From: Pseudomonas hamedanensis | Lineage (GTDB): Bacteria; Pseudomonadota; Gammaproteobacteria; Pseudomonadales; Pseudomonadaceae | Reading direction: 5' to 3' | Length of the DNA stretch: 64,000 nt | Assembly: GCF_014268595.2 (NCBI RefSeq) | Contig: NZ_CP077091.1 | Location: 828,501 to 892,500 of the forward strand | Part shown: piece after piece, positions 1 to 7,466 of the stretch | How positions within the stretch are numbered: position 1 is the first letter of the stretch | Layout of the letters: each line of letters opens with the position of its first letter | Notes under the pieces: generated by a model | Seen by the model: the letters and a program-made list of their open reading frames with translations, nothing else | The model's database searches: none | Told to the model about the DNA's origin: nothing | Program-made: the position numbers and the translations under genes

Positions 1-111
1 GCGCACGGTCGCTGGCGGCGTCTGTTGTTCGGCGTTCGAGGATGAGTCACAGGCGCCCAGCGACAGCGCCATTGCGATCAGGCCGAGCCCGGCCAGCAGT
101 TTCTTCGACAT
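1..111 (-). CDS. Lipoprotein, N-terminal fragment (gene runs off left edge)
   Basis: Only the first 37 residues lie in the window. The peptide begins MSKKLLAGLG, continues with a hydrophobic stretch and reaches a lipobox LGAC with the acylated Cys at residue 21, followed by Asp and a Ser/Asn/Gln-rich linker, so it is very probably an exported lipoprotein. Asp after the Cys would favour inner-membrane retention by the usual +2 rule. The ending PPATVR resembles the start of RND periplasmic adaptor proteins, but too little is visible to name a family. It is transcribed away from the rstA-like regulator at 375, with a REPIN between them. Confidence 0.7.
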   Translation of the reverse strand, partial: MSKKLLAGLGLIAMALSLGACDSSSNAEQQTPPATVR

Positions 112-271
112 GTACAACCCCCAATATTGATGGCCGCATCCTACGGCCAGACGAGGAGGTTAGCGGTGAAGCTTTGTAGCTGCTGTGTGAAATTGTGTAA
201 GGGTTTTGCTCAGGGGCGGGTGAGGACGTATATCCTGCAGGCCTGAAATTTATTGCGACAGTTCGATCGCT

Positions 272-335
272 TTCGCGAGCAGGCTCGCTCCCACATTTGT
301 CTACGATGTCCTGTGGGAGCGAGCCTGCTCGCGAA
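272..335. repeat. REPIN: inverted pair of REP palindromes
   Basis: Two copies of the element TGGGAGCGAGCCTGCTCGCG face each other across a short spacer (272-295 and 311-335). This is the common fluorescent-Pseudomonas REP pair and fills most of the gap between the divergent lipoprotein and response-regulator genes. Confidence 0.85.
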
Positions 336-374
336 TGAGCCCTGACTGTCGCCACTGCATCTTCTGGAACACCC

Positions 375-1076
375 ATGCCCAACATCCTCCTGGTCGAAGA
401 CGACACCGCCCTCGCCGAACTGATCTCCAGCTACCTGGAACGCAACGGTTACTCCGTCAGCGTCATCGGCCGTGGCGACCACGTGCGCGAGCGGGCGCGG
501 ATCAATCCGCCGGATCTGGTGATCCTCGACCTGATGCTGCCGGGGCTGGATGGCCTGCAAGTCTGCCGCTTGCTGCGCGCGGATTCGGCGATGCTGCCGA
601 TTCTGATGCTCACCGCCCGCGACGACAGCCACGACCAGGTGCTGGGCCTGGAAATGGGCGCCGACGATTACGTTACCAAGCCGTGCGAGCCGCGGGTGTT
701 GCTGGCCCGGGTGCGGACGTTGTTGCGCCGCAGCAGTCTCGGCGAACCGTTGACGGTCAACGACCGCATCGTCATGGGCAACCTGTGCATCGACCTGTCC
801 GAACGCACCGTCACCTGGCGCGAGCAAGCGGTGGAACTGTCCAGCGGTGAGTACAACTTGCTGGTGGTGCTCGCCCGGCATGCCGGCGAGGTGCTCAGCC
901 GCGACCAGATTCTGCAACGCTTGCGCGGTATCGAATTCAACGGCACTGACCGCTCGGTGGACGTGGCGATTTCCAAGCTGCGGCGCAAGTTCGACGATCA
1001 CGCGGGCGAGGCGCGCAAGATCAAGACTGTGTGGGGCAAAGGCTACCTCTTCAGCCGCTCCGAATGGGAATGCTGA
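375..1076 (+). CDS. rstA: OmpR-family response regulator, RstA-like
   Basis: This 233-residue DNA-binding response regulator has a receiver domain (about residues 3-115) with acidic pocket E8-D9-D10, phosphoacceptor D52 in ILDLMLPG, T80 and K102, then an OmpR/PhoB winged-helix domain (about 135-230) ending in the wing KTVWGKGYLF. Length and architecture are normal for the family. The start has a GGAA-type Shine-Dalgarno at usual distance. The kinase gene follows after 4 nt, so the two form an operon. The RstA name rests on overall similarity and on the RstB-like partner; the target genes cannot be read from the sequence, though the divergent lipoprotein gene is an obvious candidate. Confidence 0.85.
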   Translation: MPNILLVEDDTALAELISSYLERNGYSVSVIGRGDHVRERARINPPDLVILDLMLPGLDGLQVCRLLRADSAMLPILMLTARDDSHDQVLGLEMGADDYVTKPCEPRVLLARVRTLLRRSSLGEPLTVNDRIVMGNLCIDLSERTVTWREQAVELSSGEYNLLVVLARHAGEVLSRDQILQRLRGIEFNGTDRSVDVAISKLRRKFDDHAGEARKIKTVWGKGYLFSRSEWEC

Positions 1077-1080
1077 GCTG

Positions 1081-2382
1081 ATGTTTCGCATCCTGTTTCG
1101 CCTGTATCTGGTGACGATCGTTTCGTACAGCGCGGCGATTTATCTGGTGCCGGATCTGGTGGTGATGGCCTTCAGGGATCGGTTCGTCACCTATAACCTG
1201 GATTTTTCCCGTGGCCTGCAATCGCTGATCACCAAACAGTTTCATGCTGCACCGCAGGATCAGTGGCCAACCATTGCGGCGACGATGGATAAGGAATTCC
1301 AGCCGCTGCACATAGTGCTGACGCGTATCGACGACGCGGTGTTCACGCCCATCGAGCAGGAGCGCCTGCACCGCGGTGAAAACGTGGTGCGCATCGGCGA
1401 CTGGGGCTGGCGCACGTTGGCGGTCACCCCGCTGAATGATGAGATGGCGGTGCGCATGGTCGTTCCGCCCGATCCCATGGACGTCGATTTGTTGTACTGG
1501 AGCATCAACGTGCTGATCGGCGCGACACTACTCGGCTGCCTGCTGCTCTGGCTGCGTCCGCACTGGCGCGATCTGGAGCGCCTGAAAAGCACCGCCGAGC
1601 GCTTCGGCAAGGGCCATCTGAGCGAGCGCACCAACATTGCCCCAAGCTCCAACATCGGCAGCCTGGCCAAAGTCTTCGACACCATGGCCGGTGACATCGA
1701 AAACCTCCTGAACCAGCAACGCGACCTGCTCAATGCTGTTTCCCATGAGTTGCGCACGCCGTTGACGCGGCTGGATTTCGGCCTGGCGCTGGCACTGTCC
1801 GATGATTTGCCGGCCCCTAGCCGCGAACGCCTGCAAGGGTTGGTCGCGCATATTCGTGAGCTGGATGAATTGGTTCTGGAGCTGTTGTCTTACAGCCGCT
1901 TGCAGAACCCGGCGCAATTGCCCGAGCGAATCGAGGTGGCGCTGGATGAGTTCATCGACAGCATCCTGGGCAGTGTCGACGAGGAGCTGGAATCGCCGGA
2001 GATCGTTATCGATGTGTTGCTGCACGGTCAGTTGGAACGCTTTGCGCTGGATCCGCGTCTGACGGCGCGAGCGATCCAGAATCTGCTGCGCAATGCCATG
2101 CGTTATTGCGATAAACGCATTCAGATCGGCGTCCAGGTGAACGCTGCCGGTTGTGAAATCTGGGTGGACGATGACGGGATCGGTATCCCCGACGACGAGC
2201 GCGAGCGGATTTTCGAGCCTTTCTATCGACTCGACCGCAGTCGCGACCGGGCGACCGGTGGTTTTGGCTTGGGCCTGGCAATCAGCCGCCGGGCTCTGGA
2301 AGCTCAGGGCGGAACCTTGACGGTAGAACACTCACCACTGGGTGGGGCGCGATTCAGGCTTTGGTTGCCGGCCACGGCCTGA
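1081..2382 (+). CDS. rstB: Sensor histidine kinase, RstB-like
   Basis: This 433-residue inner-membrane kinase has a transmembrane segment near residues 7-29, a periplasmic sensor of about 110 residues, a second membrane segment (about 138-160), a HAMP linker, a dimerisation domain with phosphorylated H222 in SHELRTPLTRLDF, and a HATPase domain with an N-box (NLLRNAMRY), a G1 box (DDGIGIP) and GFGLGLAIS. I chose the ATG at 1081 because it lies 4 nt after the regulator stop; a longer in-frame reading upstream lies wholly inside rstA. It should autophosphorylate and pass phosphate to D52 of the partner. The convergent nicotinamidase gene ends 15 nt downstream with no obvious terminator between. 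Confidence 0.87.
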   Translation: MFRILFRLYLVTIVSYSAAIYLVPDLVVMAFRDRFVTYNLDFSRGLQSLITKQFHAAPQDQWPTIAATMDKEFQPLHIVLTRIDDAVFTPIEQERLHRGENVVRIGDWGWRTLAVTPLNDEMAVRMVVPPDPMDVDLLYWSINVLIGATLLGCLLLWLRPHWRDLERLKSTAERFGKGHLSERTNIAPSSNIGSLAKVFDTMAGDIENLLNQQRDLLNAVSHELRTPLTRLDFGLALALSDDLPAPSRERLQGLVAHIRELDELVLELLSYSRLQNPAQLPERIEVALDEFIDSILGSVDEELESPEIVIDVLLHGQLERFALDPRLTARAIQNLLRNAMRYCDKRIQIGVQVNAAGCEIWVDDDGIGIPDDERERIFEPFYRLDRSRDRATGGFGLGLAISRRALEAQGGTLTVEHSPLGGARFRLWLPATA

Positions 2383-2397
2383 ATCCGCGGAGCGCTA

Positions 2398-3030
2398 TCA
2401 GATCGGCAGATCCGACGATTGAATGAGACCGACGCCGGCCGCTTGCATCCGGGTGATCGCGGCGGCCAGCGAACCGTCCAGATCAATCGCCCGGCAGGCA
2501 TCCAGCACCACAAACGCATTGAATCCCGCCGCGCGCGCATCCAGCGCCGAAAACATCACACAGAAATCCAGCGCAAGCCCGACCATGTAGACCGTGTCGA
2601 TGCCGCGCTCTTTGAGGTAGCCAGCCAGCCCGGTGGTGGTGCTTCGGTCCGCTTCGAGGAAGGCTGAGTAACTGTCGATGTCAGGATTGCAGCCTTTACG
2701 GATGATCAATTGAGCATGAGGCAAATCGAGCTGCGGATGAAGCTCGGCCCCGGCGCTGGCTTGCACGCAATGCTCGGGCCACAGCGTTTGTTCGCCGTAT
2801 GGCAACTCGATGACGTCGTAAGGCTGACGCCCGGGATGACTTGACGCAAACGAGATGTGGCCGCGCGGGTGCCAGTCCTGAGCAATGACGACCTGTCTGA
2901 ATTGGCGTGCAAGGCGATTGGCCAGCGGCACAATCCGGTCACCTTCAGGCACCGGCAGTTGTCCGCCGGGAATGAAGTCGTTTTGAACATCGATGACCAA
3001 CAATGCAGCGCGAGATGCAGCAATGGGCAC
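2398..3030 (-). CDS. pncA: Nicotinamidase
   Basis: A 210-residue isochorismatase-fold amidohydrolase that converts nicotinamide to nicotinic acid plus ammonia in the pyridine nucleotide salvage cycle, in the cytoplasm. The Asp-Lys-Cys triad is visible: D14 in VIDVQNDF, Lys in IIRKGCNPDIDSYSAF, and Cys in GLALDFCVMFSALDA; the metal-binding D-x-H pattern is in QDWHPRGHISFA. Family members are about 210 residues, which supports the GTG start at 3030; it has GAGGA upstream at good spacing, and an in-frame ATG further up would add 38 residues foreign to the family. It is convergent with rstB. Confidence 0.92.
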   Translation of the reverse strand: MPIAASRAALLVIDVQNDFIPGGQLPVPEGDRIVPLANRLARQFRQVVIAQDWHPRGHISFASSHPGRQPYDVIELPYGEQTLWPEHCVQASAGAELHPQLDLPHAQLIIRKGCNPDIDSYSAFLEADRSTTTGLAGYLKERGIDTVYMVGLALDFCVMFSALDARAAGFNAFVVLDACRAIDLDGSLAAAITRMQAAGVGLIQSSDLPI

Positions 3031-3080
3031 AAGGCAATCCTCGTTGGAATAAAACTCGGCCCAGTTTAGCAGGATGGACG

Positions 3081-3248
3081 TCAGCCGCTGGTCTGTAACA
3101 CGCATTGCTGGGTCTTGCTGTCCCAGACCTGGCCTTTCGGGCATTCAGGCTTTTTGACCGCGTCGGTTTCATCGCTGGCAAGGATTGACGGGCTGGGCAG
3201 GGTGGCGACCAGCAGTGGGACGACGAGCAGCACTTGGCGAATAGTCAT
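3081..3248 (-). CDS. Small secreted Cys-containing protein, hypothetical
   Basis: A 55-residue reading frame with a convincing signal peptide (MTIRQ, a hydrophobic run, likely cleavage after ILA near residue 24), leaving a mature peptide of about 30 residues. That peptide has two cysteines spaced in the pattern CPKGQVWDSKTQQC, which suggests one disulfide. A GGAG Shine-Dalgarno lies upstream of the ATG at 3248. It ends about 50 nt before the pncA start on the same strand, so the two may be cotranscribed. I do not recognise the family; the Cys-Pro-x-Gly motif recalls small binding modules, but no function can be assigned. Confidence 0.6.
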   Translation of the reverse strand: MTIRQVLLVVPLLVATLPSPSILASDETDAVKKPECPKGQVWDSKTQQCVLQTSG

Positions 3249-3359
3249 GATCAATCTCCACTTTCTTATGCCTGGAGCGGGATGTGTCGTTCTCCTTTTC
3301 AGTGACTGTTCAGTTTTGAAGAAGATTCAAAGGTTGTGTGGCTGGGCCGCTACCGTTGA

Positions 3360-3695
3360 TCAACTCACCGAAGCGGTCTTACCTATTCTGCGCCGCTCCT
3401 GAATGCCACGAACCACCAGATACAACAACGGCCCCACCGAGACGAATACCGCCGTCAGCACCAGATAAGGCACTACCGACCAGACCGATCGCCCGCGAGC
3501 CCTGGCATCCTTGAACATCCACACCCCGGCCAATGTCGCCAGCAGATACAGATCGATCACCACCTGCGCCGTGTCTGGGCGCGACATCAGGCTGATCCCG
3601 AAGTCGATCAATGACTGTTCCGCCTGAACCATCACTGAAAGGGTGTAACCGCTAAAAGCGAGCAAGGCGGTGAGAGGCAGGGCGATGGACATCAT
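3360..3695 (-). CDS. DUF2834-like small inner-membrane protein
   Basis: A 111-residue protein with three hydrophobic segments: about residues 5-25, 45-60 ([12 protein letters not shown]) and 70-95 ([22 protein letters not shown]). Short Arg-rich loops follow the second and third. The pattern and length fit DUF2834, a Pseudomonas-common membrane family of unknown function. Two adjacent ATG codons are possible starts, both behind an AAGGAAGGA Shine-Dalgarno. It is transcribed away from the ilvA leader. Confidence 0.75.
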   Translation of the reverse strand: MMSIALPLTALLAFSGYTLSVMVQAEQSLIDFGISLMSRPDTAQVVIDLYLLATLAGVWMFKDARARGRSVWSVVPYLVLTAVFVSVGPLLYLVVRGIQERRRIGKTASVS

Positions 3696-3757
3696 GGATT
3701 CCTTCCTTGGGTGGTAAGCAGAACGGCCAGCCTACCGGCAGCTCGCAAATTAGGCCA

Positions 3758-3787
3758 TTGACTTGTCAGTCGCCCGCAGGCTAATTT
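3758..3787 (+). promoter_or_regulatory. Candidate sigma-70 promoter for the ilvA leader
   Basis: TTGACT at 3758-3763 and TAATTT at 3782-3787 are separated by 18 bp. Transcription would begin around 3794, almost on the leader-peptide ATG at 3795, so the leader would be nearly leaderless; no Shine-Dalgarno is seen before that ATG. The match is moderate, and another promoter further up is possible. Confidence 0.35.
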
Positions 3788-3794
3788 CCAGCCC

Positions 3795-3860
3795 ATGACT
3801 TTCACCGTATTGCGCCACCAGCCAAGCATTATTACCGCCATTCCTCATTTGGCGGGCTAG
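3795..3860 (+). CDS. Putative regulatory leader peptide of ilvA (21 aa)
   Basis: A 21-codon frame reading MTFTVLRHQPSIITAIPHLAG. It carries three Ile codons (3828, 3831, 3840), three Thr, two Leu and one Val. Isoleucine is the end product and threonine the substrate of the downstream enzyme. The tandem Ile codons lie just before the first arm of a hairpin that can pair alternatively with the terminator stem (3835-3900), the layout expected of ribosome-mediated attenuation. No Shine-Dalgarno is visible, so translation would have to be leaderless or start weakly. Confidence 0.6.
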   Translation: MTFTVLRHQPSIITAIPHLAG

Positions 3861-3904
3861 CGCACGGCTGCAGCACCCAACCCGCCCCTGGAGGCGGGTT
3901 TTTA
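3835..3904 (+). terminator. Attenuator with mutually exclusive hairpins upstream of ilvA
   Basis: Four segments can pair in turn. Segment 1 is CCGCCA (3835-3840), segment 2 TGGCGGG (3850-3856), segment 3 the AACCCGCC arm (3879-3886) and segment 4 GGCGGGTT (3893-3900), followed by TTTA. Pairing 3:4 gives an 8-bp GC-rich intrinsic terminator; 1:2 gives a pause hairpin over the end of the leader peptide; 2:3 (GGCGGG with CCCGCC) would be the antiterminator. A ribosome stalled at the Ile-Ile codons would mask segment 1 and favour 2:3, so ilvA would be expressed when charged tRNA-Ile is scarce. Confidence 0.65.
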
Positions 3905-3945
3905 CTTTCTGTCTCCCGGGTTCTGAAAAACGTCAGGAGACGACC

Positions 3946-4959
3946 ATGCCGTATAGCCCCGCCCAGCAAGCCCTGCTTGAACACTATGTGAAACAGATCC
4001 TGGCCGCGCCGGTGTACGACATTGCCGTGCGCACGCCGTTGCAGGCAGCGCCGGCACTCTCTGATACGCTGGGCAACAACGTCTTGCTCAAGCGCGAAGA
4101 CCTGCAACCGACGTTCTCCTTCAAAATTCGCGGCGCCTACAACAAACTGGTGCAACTGAGCGATGAGCAAAAGTCCCGTGGCGTCATCACCGCATCAGCC
4201 GGTAATCACGCCCAAGGTGTGGCGCTGGCCGCGCGCGAGTTGGGCATTGCGGCGACGATCGTCATGCCGTCGATGACACCGGAGCTAAAGGTTCTTGGGG
4301 TTCGCAGTCGCGGGGCTGAAGCGCTGCTGCACGGTGAGAGTTTTCCGTTTGCCCTGGCCCACGCGTTGCAACTGGCACAGCAAACCGGGCGCACCTTCGT
4401 TTCACCCTTCGATGACCCGCAAGTGATCGCCGGGCAGGGCACCGTGGCGATGGAGATCCTCCGCCAGCATCAAGGCGCTCTGGATGCGATCTTTATTCCG
4501 GTCGGCGGCGGTGGCTTGATCGCCGGCATTGCGGCTTACATCAAATACCTGCGCCCGGATATACGCATCATCGGGGTCGAGTCTGAGCATTCGGCCTGCC
4601 TGCAAGCGGCGATGGTGGCGGGTGAACGCGTGGTGTTGCCCTGCGTCGGTACGTTCGCCGACGGTGTGGCGGTGGCGCAGATCGGGGAATTCGGTTTCGA
4701 GGTTTGTCGTTTTTGCGTGGACGAGGTCGTCACCGTCAGCAACGACGAACTGTGCGCTGCGATCAAGAACATCTATGACGACACCCGCTCGATCACCGAG
4801 CCTTCCGGTGCATTGGCCGTGGCTGGAATCAAGCGCTATGTGACGCGAACCGGTGTGCGCGACCAAACCTTTGTCGCCATCGATTCGGGCGCCAATATCA
4901 ACTTCGATAGTCTGCGTCATGTCGCCGAGCGCGCCGCTGTGTGCGGCGTCACGGCGTGA
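3946..4959 (+). CDS. ilvA: Threonine deaminase lacking the ACT regulatory domain
   Basis: A fold-type II PLP enzyme of 337 residues predicted to turn threonine into 2-oxobutanoate and ammonia, the first step to isoleucine. The PLP lysine is K60 in FSFKIRGAYN, the phosphate-binding loop is GGGGL at 187-191, and ITASAGNHAQG binds substrate. Biosynthetic IlvA enzymes have about 500 residues with C-terminal ACT domains that sense isoleucine; this one stops just after the catalytic domain (NINFDSLRHVAERA) and adds a short tail. I see no ACT coding sequence in any frame downstream, so it looks like a genuine short form. AGGAG precedes the ATG. The attenuator upstream could supply the isoleucine response the protein itself lacks. 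Confidence 0.9.
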   Translation: MPYSPAQQALLEHYVKQILAAPVYDIAVRTPLQAAPALSDTLGNNVLLKREDLQPTFSFKIRGAYNKLVQLSDEQKSRGVITASAGNHAQGVALAARELGIAATIVMPSMTPELKVLGVRSRGAEALLHGESFPFALAHALQLAQQTGRTFVSPFDDPQVIAGQGTVAMEILRQHQGALDAIFIPVGGGGLIAGIAAYIKYLRPDIRIIGVESEHSACLQAAMVAGERVVLPCVGTFADGVAVAQIGEFGFEVCRFCVDEVVTVSNDELCAAIKNIYDDTRSITEPSGALAVAGIKRYVTRTGVRDQTFVAIDSGANINFDSLRHVAERAAVCGVTA

Positions 4960-4976
4960 TGAGAACAGAGGGGCGG

Positions 4977-5462
4977 TTATTGCTGAAGGGCGCTGCCGAC
5001 TTTGTCCGATGCCGACCAGATGCGATAGCGCACCTCAACGTCAGCAGGTGCGTACACCACGACCGGCAGTTTACTGTTGTAGCGCAACATGAAGCCATCC
5101 CCGACGACCGGCACGAACGCGCGTTTCTTCTCGCTGCCGGGCGGACAGGCCATCATCGTACTCATCGGGCCGATAACCGTCTCCAGGCGATAAAAGGGAT
5201 AACCCCAGCCTTCAAGATTCTTTTCATCCAGAACGCCGCCCAGGCGCTGACGGTTGCAATCCACTTCAAGGGTCTTGCCTGCGAGAATTTCAACCTGGAA
5301 GTTTTCTTCCTGCTCCTGTTTGGGCAGGTGAATGACTTGGCGGGTGAATCCAGCTTCTGCCTTGGGGTACGGCGCGACGTCTTCAAGCCTGGCGGCGTGG
5401 GCGAGGGTGGACAGGCTGGCGAGGATCAGGCCAGTCGTCGCATAGATACGTAAAGAACTCAT
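4977..5462 (-). CDS. eco: Ecotin, periplasmic serine protease inhibitor
   Basis: A 161-residue ecotin. A signal peptide ends after AHA (residue 23); the mature protein begins with the family pattern [19 protein letters not shown]. Conserved features are EVDCN with Cys69, LEGWGYPFY, the reactive loop STMMAC with predicted P1 Met103 and disulfide partner Cys106, and [13 protein letters not shown]. Ecotins form dimers that inhibit trypsin-fold proteases such as neutrophil elastase, typically in the periplasm. I chose the start at 5462 because it places the signal peptide at the N-terminus; ten more in-frame residues upstream would disrupt it. It is convergent with ilvA, 17 nt away. Confidence 0.93.
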   Translation of the reverse strand: MSSLRIYATTGLILASLSTLAHAARLEDVAPYPKAEAGFTRQVIHLPKQEQEENFQVEILAGKTLEVDCNRQRLGGVLDEKNLEGWGYPFYRLETVIGPMSTMMACPPGSEKKRAFVPVVGDGFMLRYNSKLPVVVYAPADVEVRYRIWSASDKVGSALQQ

Positions 5463-5825
5463 GGAAGCCTCCGTGCAGGTGAGATTGCACAAGCATTCTT
5501 GCCGCCATGGCCTCCGAAAGCAAATTCGTCGGGGATTGCATATTGCAGGAGACGGGTGGTCGATTCATGCATTTTGCAAATAGCAAAGTACTGGCCCCGC
5601 CGCCAAGTCTTTGATTTCGCTAGGCTCAAAATGACCTGACCAGAGGCATGGTTTATGCGTCGTAATAGTGCAGCGCACCGGGTTTGGGCGCCTACACTCC
5701 AATGAGCATTTCGCAGTACCGCCCGTTGCCGACCAGGGAAAAGCGGGGAGCACACCCGTGCAGGATCGGCAAAAGGTCAGTGTGAATAGTTGATTGGCAA
5801 ACGCATAGAAAGGAGAGGGTTCGCC
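5463..5825. other. Intergenic region between ecotin and DUF1652 genes
   Basis: About 360 nt separate two divergent genes. The right end carries a strong Shine-Dalgarno (AAAGGAGA) for the DUF1652 gene. Otherwise I see only short direct and inverted oligomers around 5540-5590 and no convincing gene, terminator or promoter pair. Confidence 0.5.
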
Positions 5826-6095
5826 ATGTTTTTATCTGCCTTGGAACTTCGTAACATCATCGAAAGCAGCTTTCTGCCGAAACGCTGCCAATGCACGTTA
5901 TCGCCAGACCTGTCGATGACCGTCAAAGTGTTCGGCGACCATCGAACCGATCAAGCCGATTTGTACGTCAGCGGAATCGACGCAAGCCGACTCAACAGCT
6001 GCCGTGAAATCAACAACCTGGTCGCGGGCCTGCGTTCGGATCTCGCCCAGCAGACAGCCTCGCATCAGCACAGCCCACGATCCCGAGCCATTTAA
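5826..6095 (+). CDS. DUF1652 family protein
   Basis: An 89-residue protein beginning MFLSALELRNIIESSFLP, followed by a KRCQC pair of cysteines, a SMTVKVF strand, LYVSGID and a helical end with an LVAGLRSDL heptad. This matches DUF1652, a small family almost limited to Pseudomonas and of unknown function. The ATG at 5826 was preferred over one 36 nt upstream because AAAGGAGA sits at good distance and homologues begin at this point. Its stop overlaps the stop of the convergent gene by 4 nt. Confidence 0.8.
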   Translation: MFLSALELRNIIESSFLPKRCQCTLSPDLSMTVKVFGDHRTDQADLYVSGIDASRLNSCREINNLVAGLRSDLAQQTASHQHSPRSRAI

Positions 6096-6490
6096 CTCAC
6101 CGTTTCAACCTGTTCGACCGTCACGCGCCGGGCCTGCACAAAGCCAAGGCCCAGCGCGAATTCGACCAGCACCGCAAGTAAAATCCCGGGGCCGGCATGG
6201 CCGTTGAGCCATTCGCCAAAACCGAGCGCCGCCAAGCCGAAACAGCCGACGATAAAGCCATTACTGAGCGCATTCCGGGTGACGGATGGCGGTGAATTGC
6301 GCAGCCAATAAAACATCACCCCCAACGCCGCAAACAACACCGCACCACGTCTTGCGACTACGCCGGTGCCTTCCGAATAGCCAATACTCCAGATCGCCAG
6401 CAATACATCCGGGAAAAAGCCCCAGACCAGCGCCAGCAGAAAACACACCATGGAAGTGAAGATCGACAACGTACGAAACGACAACTGCAT
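6092..6490 (-). CDS. Small four-helix inner-membrane protein, hypothetical
   Basis: A 132-residue protein with four predicted membrane helices, roughly residues 6-26, 45-62, 75-93 and 98-118, separated by short loops (GYSEGTG, RNSPPSVTRN, NGHAGPG) and ending in a polar tail. I chose the ATG at 6490, behind AAGGAC, because the upstream in-frame extension is hydrophilic and lacks homology signs. I do not recognise a named family. The gene is convergent with the DUF1652 gene; the two stop codons interlock. Confidence 0.65.
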   Translation of the reverse strand: MQLSFRTLSIFTSMVCFLLALVWGFFPDVLLAIWSIGYSEGTGVVARRGAVLFAALGVMFYWLRNSPPSVTRNALSNGFIVGCFGLAALGFGEWLNGHAGPGILLAVLVEFALGLGFVQARRVTVEQVETVS

Positions 6491-6579
6491 GGCCAGTCCT
6501 TGCGGCAGTAGGGAAGGCCTGAGCATACCTGCTGAAAACAGCTTAAACCTACCGCCAAACCGCAAATCAGAATTTTCTG

Positions 6580-6849
6580 TCAGTTCTGCAGACTGCACGC
6601 GTCAGACAATTTCCTGTAACTGATCTCTGCGGGCTTGCCAGTGTTGTCGATGTACTTCATATCGGCCGTAATCACCTTGCACTCCTGCGTCGGCGGCTCG
6701 GTTAACGAAAGCACCTTCGCCACGTGAAGTGGCATGCCGTATTGGTAGGGCACAGCGTTGGACAGGGTAGTGGTGTCATTGGCCTGGGCCAGCCCGGCGA
6801 ATGCGCTGAAGGCGAGGGTGGCGGTGAGCAGGAAGGGATGAGTGTTCAT
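6580..6849 (-). CDS. DUF2790 secreted protein
   Basis: An 89-residue protein with a signal peptide (MNTHPFLLTATLAFSAFAGLAQA, cleavage after about residue 23) and the DUF2790 signature VPYQYGMPLHVAKVLSL. It also has two cysteines (EC in TQECKV and one in SDACSLQN) that could pair. DUF2790 proteins are small periplasmic proteins frequent in Pseudomonas, often induced by copper or by two-component systems; no such site is evident here. The upstream 270 nt carry no gene I can support. Confidence 0.82.
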   Translation of the reverse strand: MNTHPFLLTATLAFSAFAGLAQANDTTTLSNAVPYQYGMPLHVAKVLSLTEPPTQECKVITADMKYIDNTGKPAEISYRKLSDACSLQN

Positions 6850-7120
6850 GAGGGGACTCCCGTGTGGCGGATAGGCGCCCGGCGTGAAACCGGACGAGCC
6901 TGCCGCACTGGGCGTCAGCGCCCGAGGAGCTGAGGCTGTGCGGCTTGGGATATTTTTTGACTGTGGAGTTAAGGGAGGGTTAACTCGGGTCTAGTGTGGG
7001 TAGAGCGTAGCGGGAGAAGGCTCTTGCTCGATCCGCTGTGTCTAGTATCTTGCTGCGCCCCAATTTTCATGAGAAGAGGGGGCAAGTGGTCAATCTTTCG
7101 TTGACCAGCAGAAGAAACGT

Positions 7121-7401
7121 CTAATATCCGAATTTCCCTAGAAAAAAAGAAACTGGCGGATAGGTACTCTTCCATTGTTCTGCATAAGCTTCGGCCTCTT
7201 TAATCTGCTCGGCGCTCATTTTTGGCAACTTCTGGCAGCACTTCGTCTACGTAGGGTTTTATGTTTGCGCCACCATCGAGCTCTGTGAGGAGCGATGTCA
7301 ATGCATACCCTTTTACCAAGTCGAGCGGGACGCCATAAAGAGGGCGCATGAGCAAGATACGCCCCGTAACTGAGTGGAGCGTTGGTGGCTTGCATGAGTG
7401 C
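7121..7401 (-). pseudogene. Decayed C-terminal copy of the neighbouring Sel1-repeat gene
   Basis: Read on the minus strand this stretch encodes pieces clearly related to the end of the intact gene at 7467-8435, but in three frames. The pieces are NAPLSYGAYLAH (cf. GVYNYGYFLA), then VKGYALTSLLTELDGG (cf. VKGYALISLLKELNGG), then AEQIKEAEAYAEQWK with PPVSFFLGKFGY before a stop (cf. TQIQEAEEFAAKWK with PPLSFFPEKIGF). The last break coincides with a run of five A residues, so at least two small indels have broken it. No start codon or 5' half is left. It is probably the remnant of a tandem duplicate. Confidence 0.75.
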
Positions 7402-7466
7402 TAAAGAGCATGCATGCAAGAGTCAAGCTCGGAAAGAAGATCTTTATTGGCTCACCGTTGTTTGAC

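Noticed and set aside
4960..4976. ilvA truncated by a frameshift before the ACT domain
   Set aside because: No ACT-like coding sequence follows in any frame; the ecotin gene ends 17 nt downstream, so it reads as a natural short form.
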